From: UBA961 sp049426725
Lineage (GTDB): Bacteria; Bacteroidota; Ignavibacteria; Kapaibacteriales; UBA961
Assembly: GCA_049426725.1 (NCBI GenBank)
Contig: JBMSYN010000006.1
Location: forward strand, 55,794 to 119,793
Reading direction: 5' to 3'
DNA length: 64,000 nucleotides
The notes beneath the pieces are model-generated. The model was not told the origin of the DNA. It worked only from the letters and a program-made list of their open reading frames with translations, and ran no database searches. The translations under genes were made by a program, and so were the position numbers. Below, piece by piece: positions 46,409 to 54,395 of this stretch. Position 1 is the first letter of the stretch; each line of letters begins with the position of its first letter.

Positions 46409-47773
46409 TCATTCACCCATATTGACATAAAACAGTGAAGCTGCTTTCATGCCAAGAGAAAAGTTCTGTAAATCAAAGTGTTCATCAGGGGAATGTGCAT
46501 TTTCATCTTGCAATCCAAATCCCATCAATACTGTTGGTGCTTTGAGTATAGTGTCAAAAATGATGCAGACAGGAATCGATCCTCCTTCACGAGTGAAATA
46601 TGGCTCCTTTCCATAAGCTTCTTTCAGGGCTTTTGAAGCGGCATGCATCCCTTTGCCTGTACGCTCCACCAAAACGGGATTCGCTCCATGTAAATTTACA
46701 ACTTCCACTTGAACAGATTCCGGAGCTATATCCAGAATATGTTTGGTGAATTTCTTGGCTATGTCATCTGTATCCTGATTTGCTACCAATCGCATCGATA
46801 CTTTAGCAGAAGCTTTTGCCGGGAGAACTGTTTTTGCGCCTATACCTGTGAATCCTGAATATAATCCATTCACATCCAATGTTGGTCGACCGGATATATG
46901 CTCCAGAGTGGTATATCCATCTTCGCCAAAAAGTATTGGAACATTCAGCCCATTCTGAAATGCAGTGGAATCAAAAGGTAGTTTGGCATATTCAGCTCTT
47001 TCTTCCACACTTAAATCAATAACATCATCATAAAATCCGGGAATGGTGATTTTACCTTTTTCATCTTTGAGTTTTGAGATAATCTCACACAATGCATTTG
47101 CCGGATTCATGATGCTGCCACCATAACTTCCTGAATGTAAATCTCTATTCGGACCCTGCACATGAATCTCCATATAGCATAATCCACGCAATCCATAACA
47201 TAAAGAGGGAAGTCCCGGACCATATAATGGTGTGTCGGAAACAACAACTGTGTCACAAGCCAAACGCTCTTTGTTTTGTTCTATATAGGAAGTCAAATTA
47301 ATGCTTCCTATTTCTTCCTCGCCCTCAATGAGAACCTTTACATTCACGGGTAATACATCAGTTGTTGCAAGCAATGCTTCCAAAGCTTTGATGTGAAGAA
47401 ATACTTGCCCTTTGTCATCTGTTGCTCCACGAGCAAAGACTTTTCCATCTCTAAATGTTGGCTCGAATGGTGGATTGGTCCAAAGTTCAATCGGGTCAAC
47501 CGGTTGTACATCATAGTGACCATAAAATAACACAGTTGGCTTGTCAGGCCCTGCCAAGCAATGTTCTGCATACACGATTGGATGACCAGGCGTTTCATGC
47601 AATTCAACTGTATGTAATCCAATTTGTTTAAGATGATTCACAAGCCATTCACCGCATTTTCGCACATCTGAAGCATGCTCGGGAGCAGTACTGACACTTG
47701 GAATTGAAAGAAATTCAGTCAATTCCGAGATGAATCGGTCATGTTGTTGTTCAAGGTATTCACTGTAAGTCAT
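46409..47773 (-). CDS. M20-family dipeptidase
   Basis: 454 residues. Metal and catalytic motifs: His in LFYGHYDVQPVDP, Asp in ARGATDDKGQV, the Glu pair in LIEGEEEIGS, Asp in VVSDTPLYG and His in SPDEHFDLQN, so the two-zinc centre is complete, with a dimerisation lid domain (about 195-330). It is typical of Bacteroidota M20 dipeptidases. Starts at 47773, 47785 and 47803 are possible; 47773 has a GGAA element before it, and 47803 falls on the predicted -7 box. It is cytosolic and peptide-degrading. Confidence 0.93.
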   Translation of the reverse strand: MTYSEYLEQQHDRFISELTEFLSIPSVSTAPEHASDVRKCGEWLVNHLKQIGLHTVELHETPGHPIVYAEHCLAGPDKPTVLFYGHYDVQPVDPIELWTNPPFEPTFRDGKVFARGATDDKGQVFLHIKALEALLATTDVLPVNVKVLIEGEEEIGSINLTSYIEQNKERLACDTVVVSDTPLYGPGLPSLCYGLRGLCYMEIHVQGPNRDLHSGSYGGSIMNPANALCEIISKLKDEKGKITIPGFYDDVIDLSVEERAEYAKLPFDSTAFQNGLNVPILFGEDGYTTLEHISGRPTLDVNGLYSGFTGIGAKTVLPAKASAKVSMRLVANQDTDDIAKKFTKHILDIAPESVQVEVVNLHGANPVLVERTGKGMHAASKALKEAYGKEPYFTREGGSIPVCIIFDTILKAPTVLMGFGLQDENAHSPDEHFDLQNFSLGMKAASLFYVNMGE

Positions 47774-47800
47774 AAGAGTTTCCATGATGAAAATGCTTTG

Positions 47801-47808
47801 CAAAATTA
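47801..47808 (-). promoter_or_regulatory. Candidate M20 peptidase promoter -7 box
   Basis: TAATTTTG on the minus strand fits TAnnTTTG. It gives a leader of about 20 bases before the 47773 start. No clear -33 box. Confidence 0.4.
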
Positions 47809-47840
47809 CGAATTCAAGAGGTCATGCATTCATTGTAACA

Positions 47841-47857
47841 AGGAAACTATATTTCCT
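47841..47857. promoter_or_regulatory. Inverted repeat, candidate TetR operator
   Basis: AGGAAA-ctata-TTTCCT, a perfect 6-bp inverted repeat of 17 bases, between the divergent M20 and tetR genes. The half-site GGAAACTA recurs at 47919-47926 beside the tetR promoter, and a minus-strand GGAAACT lies at 47777-47783. Confidence 0.35.
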
Positions 47858-47885
47858 AAGTCAGTGTTAAAAGTTTTGTTCATTG

Positions 47886-47916
47886 ATTGCATATATGGCA
47901 AATAATCGTATTTTTG
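47886..47916 (+). promoter_or_regulatory. tetR-efflux operon promoter
   Basis: ATTG (47886-47889), 19 bases, TATTTTTG (47909-47916): one mismatch from the Bacteroidota consensus. Transcription would start near 47923, inside the inverted repeats described next. Confidence 0.6.
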
Positions 47917-47919
47917 ATG

Positions 47920-47957
47920 GAAACTAAATAAACAATAAAAGTTTCTATCGTTTATTT
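47920..47957. promoter_or_regulatory. Interleaved inverted repeats downstream of the tetR promoter, candidate operator
   Basis: Two overlapping inverted repeats: GAAACT (47920-47925) with AGTTTC (47940-47945), and AAATAAAC (47926-47933) with GTTTATTT (47950-47957). They cover the predicted transcription start, where a TetR-family repressor would be expected to bind for autoregulation. Confidence 0.4.
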
Positions 47958-47978
47958 TTAATAATTGCTGTTTCTGAC

Positions 47979-48626
47979 ATGATTGAAGAAAGCACAGAAA
48001 ACATTAAAGAAGACTTGAATCGGGAGCGAGTTCTTGCCATAGCCATGCAGGAGTTTATGCAATATGGATTCAGCAGGATTTCTATGGATGATCTTGCAGA
48101 GAAATTGGGGATGAGCAAGAAAACATTGTACAAGTATTTTCAAAGCAAAGAAGAATTGGTCAGGGCGGTTTTGGAACTTCGTAAAAATCGCATTGGCGAG
48201 CTTCTGAAATTCATTGAGACAAAAGTTCCAAAGCATGCATTTGGTGAAAAGATCATTGAGGTAAGCAAAAAAGTTGCTGATGTTCTCTCTGAAATTCAAC
48301 CTTATGTATTGCATGATCTCAAGAAATCATTTCCTGTCATCTTTGAAGAATATGAATCATTCAGAAAGCAAAGCATAGTCAAGAGTTTTACTGCAGCATT
48401 GAACGAAGGTAGAGCAAGTGGCATGTTTCGGGATGATATCCCAATCGAGATTGCTGTTCATGTTCATCTCACACTCATTTCAACGATGCTGCATCCGGAA
48501 TATCTTTCCGGACAACACTTTACTCCACTACAAGTATTTCAGATGATCATGAAATGTACATTGGAGGGATTGTGTACAAATAAAGGTAGGTCGACAGTAG
48601 AGGCATCATTATTCACCAAATCATAA
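47979..48626 (+). CDS. TetR/AcrR-family transcriptional regulator
   Basis: 215 residues. The DNA-binding helix-turn-helix (about 18-65) reads AMQEFMQYGFSRISMDDLAEKLGMSKKTLYKYFQSKEELV (blocks ISMDDLAEKLGMSKKTLYKY). The C-terminal ligand/dimer domain is helical. It is five bases upstream of the efflux genes and divergent from the M20 gene, so it most likely represses this operon in response to an effluxed compound. Candidate operators are the inverted repeats at 47841-47857 and 47920-47957. Confidence 0.92.
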   Translation: MIEESTENIKEDLNRERVLAIAMQEFMQYGFSRISMDDLAEKLGMSKKTLYKYFQSKEELVRAVLELRKNRIGELLKFIETKVPKHAFGEKIIEVSKKVADVLSEIQPYVLHDLKKSFPVIFEEYESFRKQSIVKSFTAALNEGRASGMFRDDIPIEIAVHVHLTLISTMLHPEYLSGQHFTPLQVFQMIMKCTLEGLCTNKGRSTVEASLFTKS

Positions 48627-48631
48627 AAATC

Positions 48632-49975
48632 ATGTGTATTTACCGTAGAAGTCTTTCAATTATCTCAATTCTTGGGCTTATCTGTATCATTGCCTTTGAA
48701 GATGTCAATGCTCAATCCATAAAACAACTAAAACTACAAGATGCTCTTGAGATAGGACTTAATCAAAGCAAAATGTTGGCAATTGGAAAAGAGAAAATCA
48801 AAGCAGCCGATGCAAGAATTGATGAGGTGAAAGCATCGAGATTACCTGCTTTGAAGTTTTTGAGCGGATATACAAGATTGAGTGATGTTCCACCATTCAT
48901 TGTTTCATTGCCTTTTCCTGGTACTACTCCATTTACGATTGCACCGGTGATTCTTGACAATTATGTCATGAAGCTTAGCGCAGCTCAGCCATTATTCACA
49001 GGATTTAAATTAGAGAATCTCGAAGAATCAGCCATGTATGCATCAAAGGCAGCATCTTCTGATTTTGACAAAGATAAATTGGAATTGATTTCCATGATCA
49101 AGATTCAATATTGGAACTTGGTTAAAGCAAAGCAATTTATGATGGTTGCGAGTGAAAATGTTGCAATGCTCAAAGTTCATGAGCAGGATATACAGAAATT
49201 ACAAAAAGTAGGGATGGCTCAATTATCTGATTTGCTGAAGATTCAAGTTCAATTGTCAGAGGCGGAATATCGAGTGATAGAAGCCAAAAATCAAATGCAA
49301 TTAGCAATGTTGGGATTGAACAATACACTCAGACTCCCACTTGAAACCCAATTGGAAGCAATTGATAATCCAAAAGAATTCATGGTCGAAATTCCTCTTC
49401 AAACAATGGTTGACAAAGCATTCAGTGTTAGACCTGATTTAAAAGCTTCGGAATTGCGCGTAAAAGCAGGGGAAACTCAGGTTAATGTTGCAAAATCTTC
49501 TTGGTATCCTCAAGTAAGTGCATTTGCAGAATATAATTACAATAATCCCAATATGCGAATAGTACCTGCAAGGTCACAATTTGATCAAACATGGGCAGCG
49601 GGAATCCAAGTTTCCATGGATTTATGGAATTGGGGACTCAACTCTGCACAATCTCGTCAGGCAGAAGCACAATTAGCACAAGCCATGGATGCGAGTGCTC
49701 TCACAAGAGAAGCAATTCACATTGAAGTGATGCAATCCTATACACTCATGAAACAAGCAGTAGACAAAATCCCGGTTACAGAATCATCAATAAAACAAGC
49801 TGAAGAGCAAGTGCGAGTGATGAATGCAAAGTTTGCATCAGGGAATGCAATCATGACTGATATTCTTGATGCTGAAACTGCATTGTTAGCTGCAAAAATG
49901 AATAGAGTGCAAGCTGTTATTGATCTAGAAATAGCAAAAGTAAAATTGGAAAAATCCATTGGAATCACCTTATAA
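48632..49975 (+). CDS. TolC-family outer membrane efflux protein
   Basis: 447 residues with a signal peptide (near DVNAQ). Two outer-membrane-efflux repeats follow: LKLQDALEIGLNQSKMLAIGKEKIKAADARIDEVKASRLP (block ALEIGLNQSKMLAIGKEKI) and VDKAFSVRPDLKASELRVKAGETQVNVAKSSWYPQVS (block RPDLKASELRVKAGETQV), each with long helices for the periplasmic tunnel. The C-terminal AETALLAAKMNRVQAVIDLEIAKVKLEKSIG block is typical. It is the outer-membrane channel of the tripartite pump encoded by the next two genes. Confidence 0.93.
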   Translation: MCIYRRSLSIISILGLICIIAFEDVNAQSIKQLKLQDALEIGLNQSKMLAIGKEKIKAADARIDEVKASRLPALKFLSGYTRLSDVPPFIVSLPFPGTTPFTIAPVILDNYVMKLSAAQPLFTGFKLENLEESAMYASKAASSDFDKDKLELISMIKIQYWNLVKAKQFMMVASENVAMLKVHEQDIQKLQKVGMAQLSDLLKIQVQLSEAEYRVIEAKNQMQLAMLGLNNTLRLPLETQLEAIDNPKEFMVEIPLQTMVDKAFSVRPDLKASELRVKAGETQVNVAKSSWYPQVSAFAEYNYNNPNMRIVPARSQFDQTWAAGIQVSMDLWNWGLNSAQSRQAEAQLAQAMDASALTREAIHIEVMQSYTLMKQAVDKIPVTESSIKQAEEQVRVMNAKFASGNAIMTDILDAETALLAAKMNRVQAVIDLEIAKVKLEKSIGITL

Positions 49976-49992
49976 TACATTGAGTGTCTGAT

Positions 49993-51057
49993 ATGAAAAA
50001 AATAACCATTTCTGTAAGCATTATTCTCACATTGGCACTGATCATTGGTGTATTGGAGTATAATAAGTCAAAAGCAGAACAAACCATCGCAAAACAAACA
50101 TTCAAACTCAATGCGATACCCGTTTCAGTTGCCACAGCCGAGATAAAAGAACTCAATAGCGAATTGAGTCTAATCGGTACAATCATGGCAGGGAGCGATG
50201 TCAATATTGTTGCAGAAGCAGGCGGAAGAATCATCAGACTCAATGCAAAGCCCGGAGATTATAAATCAGCCGGATCTGTTATTGCTGAAATTGATTCAGA
50301 ATTTAGAAGAGCTTCACTGCAAAGTGCACAGGCTGGATATGATAAAGCAAAAAGTGATTTCCAGAGAATGGAAATAATGTTCAAGGAAGGCGTTGTGAAT
50401 GCCATGCAAATGGATCAAGCTCATTATGGATTTCAAGCTGCTGAGGCACAATTGCTCATGGCAAAAAGACAATTGAGAGATACTCGAGTTACAACGCCAA
50501 TCAGCGGTATCATCAATGCAAAAATAGTTGATCAAGGAGCAACAGTAGGGATGAATGCAGTGATTGCAAATATTGTTGATATCTCAATGTTGAAAGTGAA
50601 AGTCAATGTTTCAGAAAAAGATGCATTTGTTTTAAAGCAGGGTGATAAAGTTGAAGTTTCAACGGATGTTTATCCCGGAGTGATGTTCTCAGGTGCAGTC
50701 ATGAGCATTGCTCCAAAGGCAGATGAAGCGCATACATATCCCGTAGAGATCTCAATGAAAAATTCCAAGACCCATCCATTAAAAGCAGGCATGTTTGGTA
50801 GAGTAAGATTTAACTCCGTGGAAAAATCTCAAGCATTGATCATTCCGAGAAAAGCACTTATTGGCAGCATAAAGAATGCTAAAGTATTTGTTGTAAACAA
50901 TGGAAGAGTTGAATTGAGACCTGTACAAACCGGATCTGATGCAGGAACAATGCTCGAAATAGTGTCGGGATTACAACCCGGAGAATCAATTGTCACAAAT
51001 GGACAAAATAATCTCCGTTCCGGATCCAAAGTCACCATCATCAATAAAAAGAATTGA
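49993..51057 (+). CDS. RND efflux periplasmic adaptor (membrane fusion protein)
   Basis: 354 residues. It starts at 49993 (MKKITISVSIILTLALIIG, an uncleaved anchor with no lipobox); the frame continues upstream to a GTG at 49984. A lipoyl/barrel-sandwich half (GSDVNIVAEAGGRIIRLNAKPGDYK) is followed by a helical hairpin, the second lipoyl half (TRVTTPISGIINAKIVDQGATVG), the beta-barrel and the membrane-proximal domain ending in SGLQPGESIVTNGQNNLRSG. It bridges TolC and the RND pump. Confidence 0.93.
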   Translation: MKKITISVSIILTLALIIGVLEYNKSKAEQTIAKQTFKLNAIPVSVATAEIKELNSELSLIGTIMAGSDVNIVAEAGGRIIRLNAKPGDYKSAGSVIAEIDSEFRRASLQSAQAGYDKAKSDFQRMEIMFKEGVVNAMQMDQAHYGFQAAEAQLLMAKRQLRDTRVTTPISGIINAKIVDQGATVGMNAVIANIVDISMLKVKVNVSEKDAFVLKQGDKVEVSTDVYPGVMFSGAVMSIAPKADEAHTYPVEISMKNSKTHPLKAGMFGRVRFNSVEKSQALIIPRKALIGSIKNAKVFVVNNGRVELRPVQTGSDAGTMLEIVSGLQPGESIVTNGQNNLRSGSKVTIINKKN

Positions 51058-51062
51058 AGCAC

Positions 51063-54000
51063 ATGACAATCACCGAATTAGCAATCAAAAGACCAACACT
51101 TGTTGTAGTGCTCTTTACCGTTTTAGGAGTATTGGGAGTATTTGGATATTCTCAATTGAAATATGAATTGCTCCCAAAAATTAGTCCGCCCGTGGTTGTA
51201 ATTTCCACGATTTATCCTGGAGCATCACCACAAGAAGTTGAAAATAGTATCACCAAAAATATTGAAGATGCCGTATCATCCCTTAATAAAGTGACGGCGG
51301 TCCATTCCACCTCATCAGAGGGAGTTTCTGTTGTTACGGTTGAATTGACTCAATCTGCAAAAGTGGATATAGCTCTCCAAGATGCTCAAAGGAAGGTAAA
51401 TGCAGTTCAACAGATACTACCAAAAGATTCTCGATCTCCGGTGGTTTCCAAAATTGCATTGGATGAAATTCCCGTGCTTCGTGTTGGAGTTACCGGTTCA
51501 TTGCAGAACCGAGAATTTTATCAATTCATGAAAGATAAAATTGTTCCTGCTCTCTCAAAAATTGAAGGTGTAGGTAATATAGCATTACTTGGTGGTGAAG
51601 AAAGAGAAATCCGGATCAATGTCAATATTGAAAAAGTTCGAGGATATGGTTTGGGATTGAATCAGATTGCGGGAATGATTAAAGCATCTAATTTGGATTT
51701 TCCGACTGGAAAAATCAAGGACATTGATGGACAATATGTTGTACGACTAGCCGGAAAATTTACAAGTATCGATCAAATTGGATCAATCATAGTTGGAAGA
51801 TCCAGAGCCGGTGGATATGTACGCCTTCAAGATATTGCCGAGATCGAGGATGGTCGAAAAGAGTATGCAACCATCAGCAGAATCAATGGCAACACAACAA
51901 TTGCATTATTGATTCAAAAACAAAGTGATGCAAATTCAGTTGATGTCAGTGCTAAAGTGCGAGAGCAAATGTTGGCTCTTGAACAAGAATATGCTACTCA
52001 ACAATTGAAATTCAATATCGCACAAGACGGATCGCGATTCACGATTGAAGCTGCGAATGCAGTAAAGTTTGATTTGCTCATAGCAATTATACTTGTTGCT
52101 GCTGTCATGTTTCTCTTTTTACATTCTCTTCGCAATTCACTCATAGTGATGATTGCCATACCGGCATCATTGCTTTCCACATTGTTTGTGATGTATATCT
52201 TGAATTATTCATTGAATCTGATGACACTTCTAGCAATGTCGCTAGTGATTGGGATACTTGTTGATGATTCAATAGTGGTGCTTGAGAATATTTATCGACA
52301 TCTTGAAATGGGAAAGGACAAAAGGCAAGCATCAATTGATGGAAGGAATGAGATAGGTTTCGCTGCTCTTTCTATTACCTTGGTTGATGTTGTTGTGTTT
52401 GTTCCATTGTCTGTTGTAGGTGGTCTGGTTGGGAATATCATGAGAGAATTCGCGGTCGTGGTATTCACTTCCACTCTCATGAGTTTGGTTGTTTCTTTCA
52501 CGATTACCCCGGTTCTTGCTTCTCGAATGGCAAAACTTGAACATTTGTCATCTCTCACATTGATGGGAAGAATAGCACTTTCTTTTGAGAGATTCTTTGA
52601 TTGGCTTGCAAAACAATATGAAGAATTACTCCAATGGGCACTTGGAGCAAGATCGAAGAGATTGCTTGTGATAGCAGGATCATTTTTAGCAATCATAGCT
52701 GGAGGTGCTTTGGTTCCTCTTGGATATATCGGTGCTGAGTTTATTTCACAAACAGATCGTGGTGAATTTGCGGTCACTGTTGAATTGCCACCTGAATATT
52801 CAGTGGAGGAAACAAATTATGCAGCACTTCACATTGAAGAAATACTGAGAAGCTTTCCGGAAACAGAAAGAATATTTACATCTGTTGGTGTATCAAATGA
52901 AGGATTGATTGGACAAAGCTCTAATAATGCAGTTGAATTTAATGTGACGCTTGTTCCCACAAAAGAACGAGTCCGTAGCACTGATGAAATAGGGATGTTG
53001 ATGAAGGAAAAAGTAAGTACCATCCCCGGTTCTAAGGTACGCGTGAATCCAATTGGAATTTTTGGAACTGCGAATCAAACTCCCATTCAAATTATTGTTG
53101 GTGGAACAAATTTTGAAGATGTATATGCCTCTGCAAAAAAACTTGCCGATATAGCAAAATCAACAAAAGGTGCAGAAGACGTTCGATTGAGTGTTGATGA
53201 AGGTAAACCCGAATCACGCATCGAGATAGATCGAGATAAACTTTCCTCTTTTGGATTGACAATTGGTGAAATCGGCAATGCATTGCAAATAGCATTGTCC
53301 GGAGATAATTCCGCCAAATTCCGAGATGAAAATGCTGAATATGACATGCGCATCATTTTGGATGAATATGATAGATCTCAAACTGAAAAGCTTCTAAGAT
53401 TGCCTTTTGTGAATGCCATGGGGCAACAAACTGAATTGCAGCAATTTGCACAAGTCGTTCAAGCAAGCGGGCCAACTAAATTGCAAAGAGAAAATCGCAA
53501 TACTGCAATCACTGTATTCTCTCAAGCACTTGGCAGACCATCAGGAAACATCGTTTCCGATATTCAGAAGGGAATGGAAGGACAAACATTGCCCGATGGT
53601 GTGTTTATTTCCTATCTCGGTGACCAAAAGAACATGAAAGAGTCTTTTGTGAGTCTTGGATTGGCTCTTGGAGCGGCAATACTCTTTGTGTATTTGATTA
53701 TGGTAGCCCTCTATGATTCATATGTCTATCCATTTGTTGTGCTTTTCTCCATCCCCGTGGCATTTGTTGGAGCACTTTTGGCAATGGCTCTTAACATGAA
53801 AGCATTGGGTATATTTCCAATTCTCGGTATTATCATGATGATTGGTCTGGTGGCTAAAAATGCAATATTACTTGTTGATAGAGCAAATCAAGCCAGAAAA
53901 GAAGGGTACTCAATTCTTGATGCATTGCTTGATTCCGGGAGAACACGTTTGAGACCCATCCTCATGACAACGCTTGCCATGATTCTAGGAATGTTGCCTA

Positions 54001-54206
54001 TTGCATTGTCGAAAAGTTCTGGTGCCGAATGGAAGACAGGTCTTTCATGGGCAATCATCGGTGGTTTGTCAAGTTCTTTGCTTTTGACGCTCATTTTGGT
54101 TCCTGTGGTGTATTTTATCGTCGAATCATTAAAAGATAAAAGAAGAAATACTCTGCAAAATCAAGTCAATCAAATGGATATACGAATCGATGAAGGCATT
54201 TCTTGA
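51063..54206 (+). CDS. RND-family efflux permease (HAE1/AcrB-like)
   Basis: 1,047 residues with twelve helices in two repeats and two large periplasmic loops. N-terminus MTITELAIKRPTLVVVLF, YPGASPQEVENSITKNIEDAV, and the proton-relay aspartates in GILVDDSIVVLENIYRHL (helix 4). Second half: PILGIIMMIGLVAKNAILLVDRANQ and RLRPILMTTLAMILGMLPIAL. It drives proton-coupled export of hydrophobic or toxic compounds. I start at the ATG at 51063; an upstream TTG overlaps the adaptor stop. A 58-codon gene overlaps its stop (TGATG). Confidence 0.95.
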   Translation: MTITELAIKRPTLVVVLFTVLGVLGVFGYSQLKYELLPKISPPVVVISTIYPGASPQEVENSITKNIEDAVSSLNKVTAVHSTSSEGVSVVTVELTQSAKVDIALQDAQRKVNAVQQILPKDSRSPVVSKIALDEIPVLRVGVTGSLQNREFYQFMKDKIVPALSKIEGVGNIALLGGEEREIRINVNIEKVRGYGLGLNQIAGMIKASNLDFPTGKIKDIDGQYVVRLAGKFTSIDQIGSIIVGRSRAGGYVRLQDIAEIEDGRKEYATISRINGNTTIALLIQKQSDANSVDVSAKVREQMLALEQEYATQQLKFNIAQDGSRFTIEAANAVKFDLLIAIILVAAVMFLFLHSLRNSLIVMIAIPASLLSTLFVMYILNYSLNLMTLLAMSLVIGILVDDSIVVLENIYRHLEMGKDKRQASIDGRNEIGFAALSITLVDVVVFVPLSVVGGLVGNIMREFAVVVFTSTLMSLVVSFTITPVLASRMAKLEHLSSLTLMGRIALSFERFFDWLAKQYEELLQWALGARSKRLLVIAGSFLAIIAGGALVPLGYIGAEFISQTDRGEFAVTVELPPEYSVEETNYAALHIEEILRSFPETERIFTSVGVSNEGLIGQSSNNAVEFNVTLVPTKERVRSTDEIGMLMKEKVSTIPGSKVRVNPIGIFGTANQTPIQIIVGGTNFEDVYASAKKLADIAKSTKGAEDVRLSVDEGKPESRIEIDRDKLSSFGLTIGEIGNALQIALSGDNSAKFRDENAEYDMRIILDEYDRSQTEKLLRLPFVNAMGQQTELQQFAQVVQASGPTKLQRENRNTAITVFSQALGRPSGNIVSDIQKGMEGQTLPDGVFISYLGDQKNMKESFVSLGLALGAAILFVYLIMVALYDSYVYPFVVLFSIPVAFVGALLAMALNMKALGIFPILGIIMMIGLVAKNAILLVDRANQARKEGYSILDALLDSGRTRLRPILMTTLAMILGMLPIALSKSSGAEWKTGLSWAIIGGLSSSLLLTLILVPVVYFIVESLKDKRRNTLQNQVNQMDIRIDEGIS

Positions 54207-54382
54207 TGATTCTACATGTCATAACCGGAATATTATGTCTTTTGCTTTTTGGACGTATGCTCTTTCTCTTCAAATCTCTGGGTGACTCTTCAGCGGAGAA
54301 TGCACCAAAGATGAAAGAACTCTTATTATTATTGGGAATAACGGCTTTTTTGCCATTTGCGCTTTCTTTGTTTGCGCATTAA
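54206..54382 (+). CDS. 58-residue membrane microprotein downstream of the RND permease
   Basis: A 58-codon frame (MILHVITGIL...FALSLFAH) whose ATG overlaps the RND stop by one base (TGATG) and which ends 13 bases before the OmpA-like gene. It encodes two hydrophobic segments (about 4-22 and 38-57) separated by a charged loop (KSLGDSSAENAPKMKE), as a helical hairpin. The start coupling and position make it a likely real gene in the efflux operon. No family is recognised. AcrZ-like small pump partners are a functional analogy only. Confidence 0.6.
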   Translation: MILHVITGILCLLLFGRMLFLFKSLGDSSAENAPKMKELLLLLGITAFLPFALSLFAH

Positions 54383-54395
54383 ACATTTCAATATC

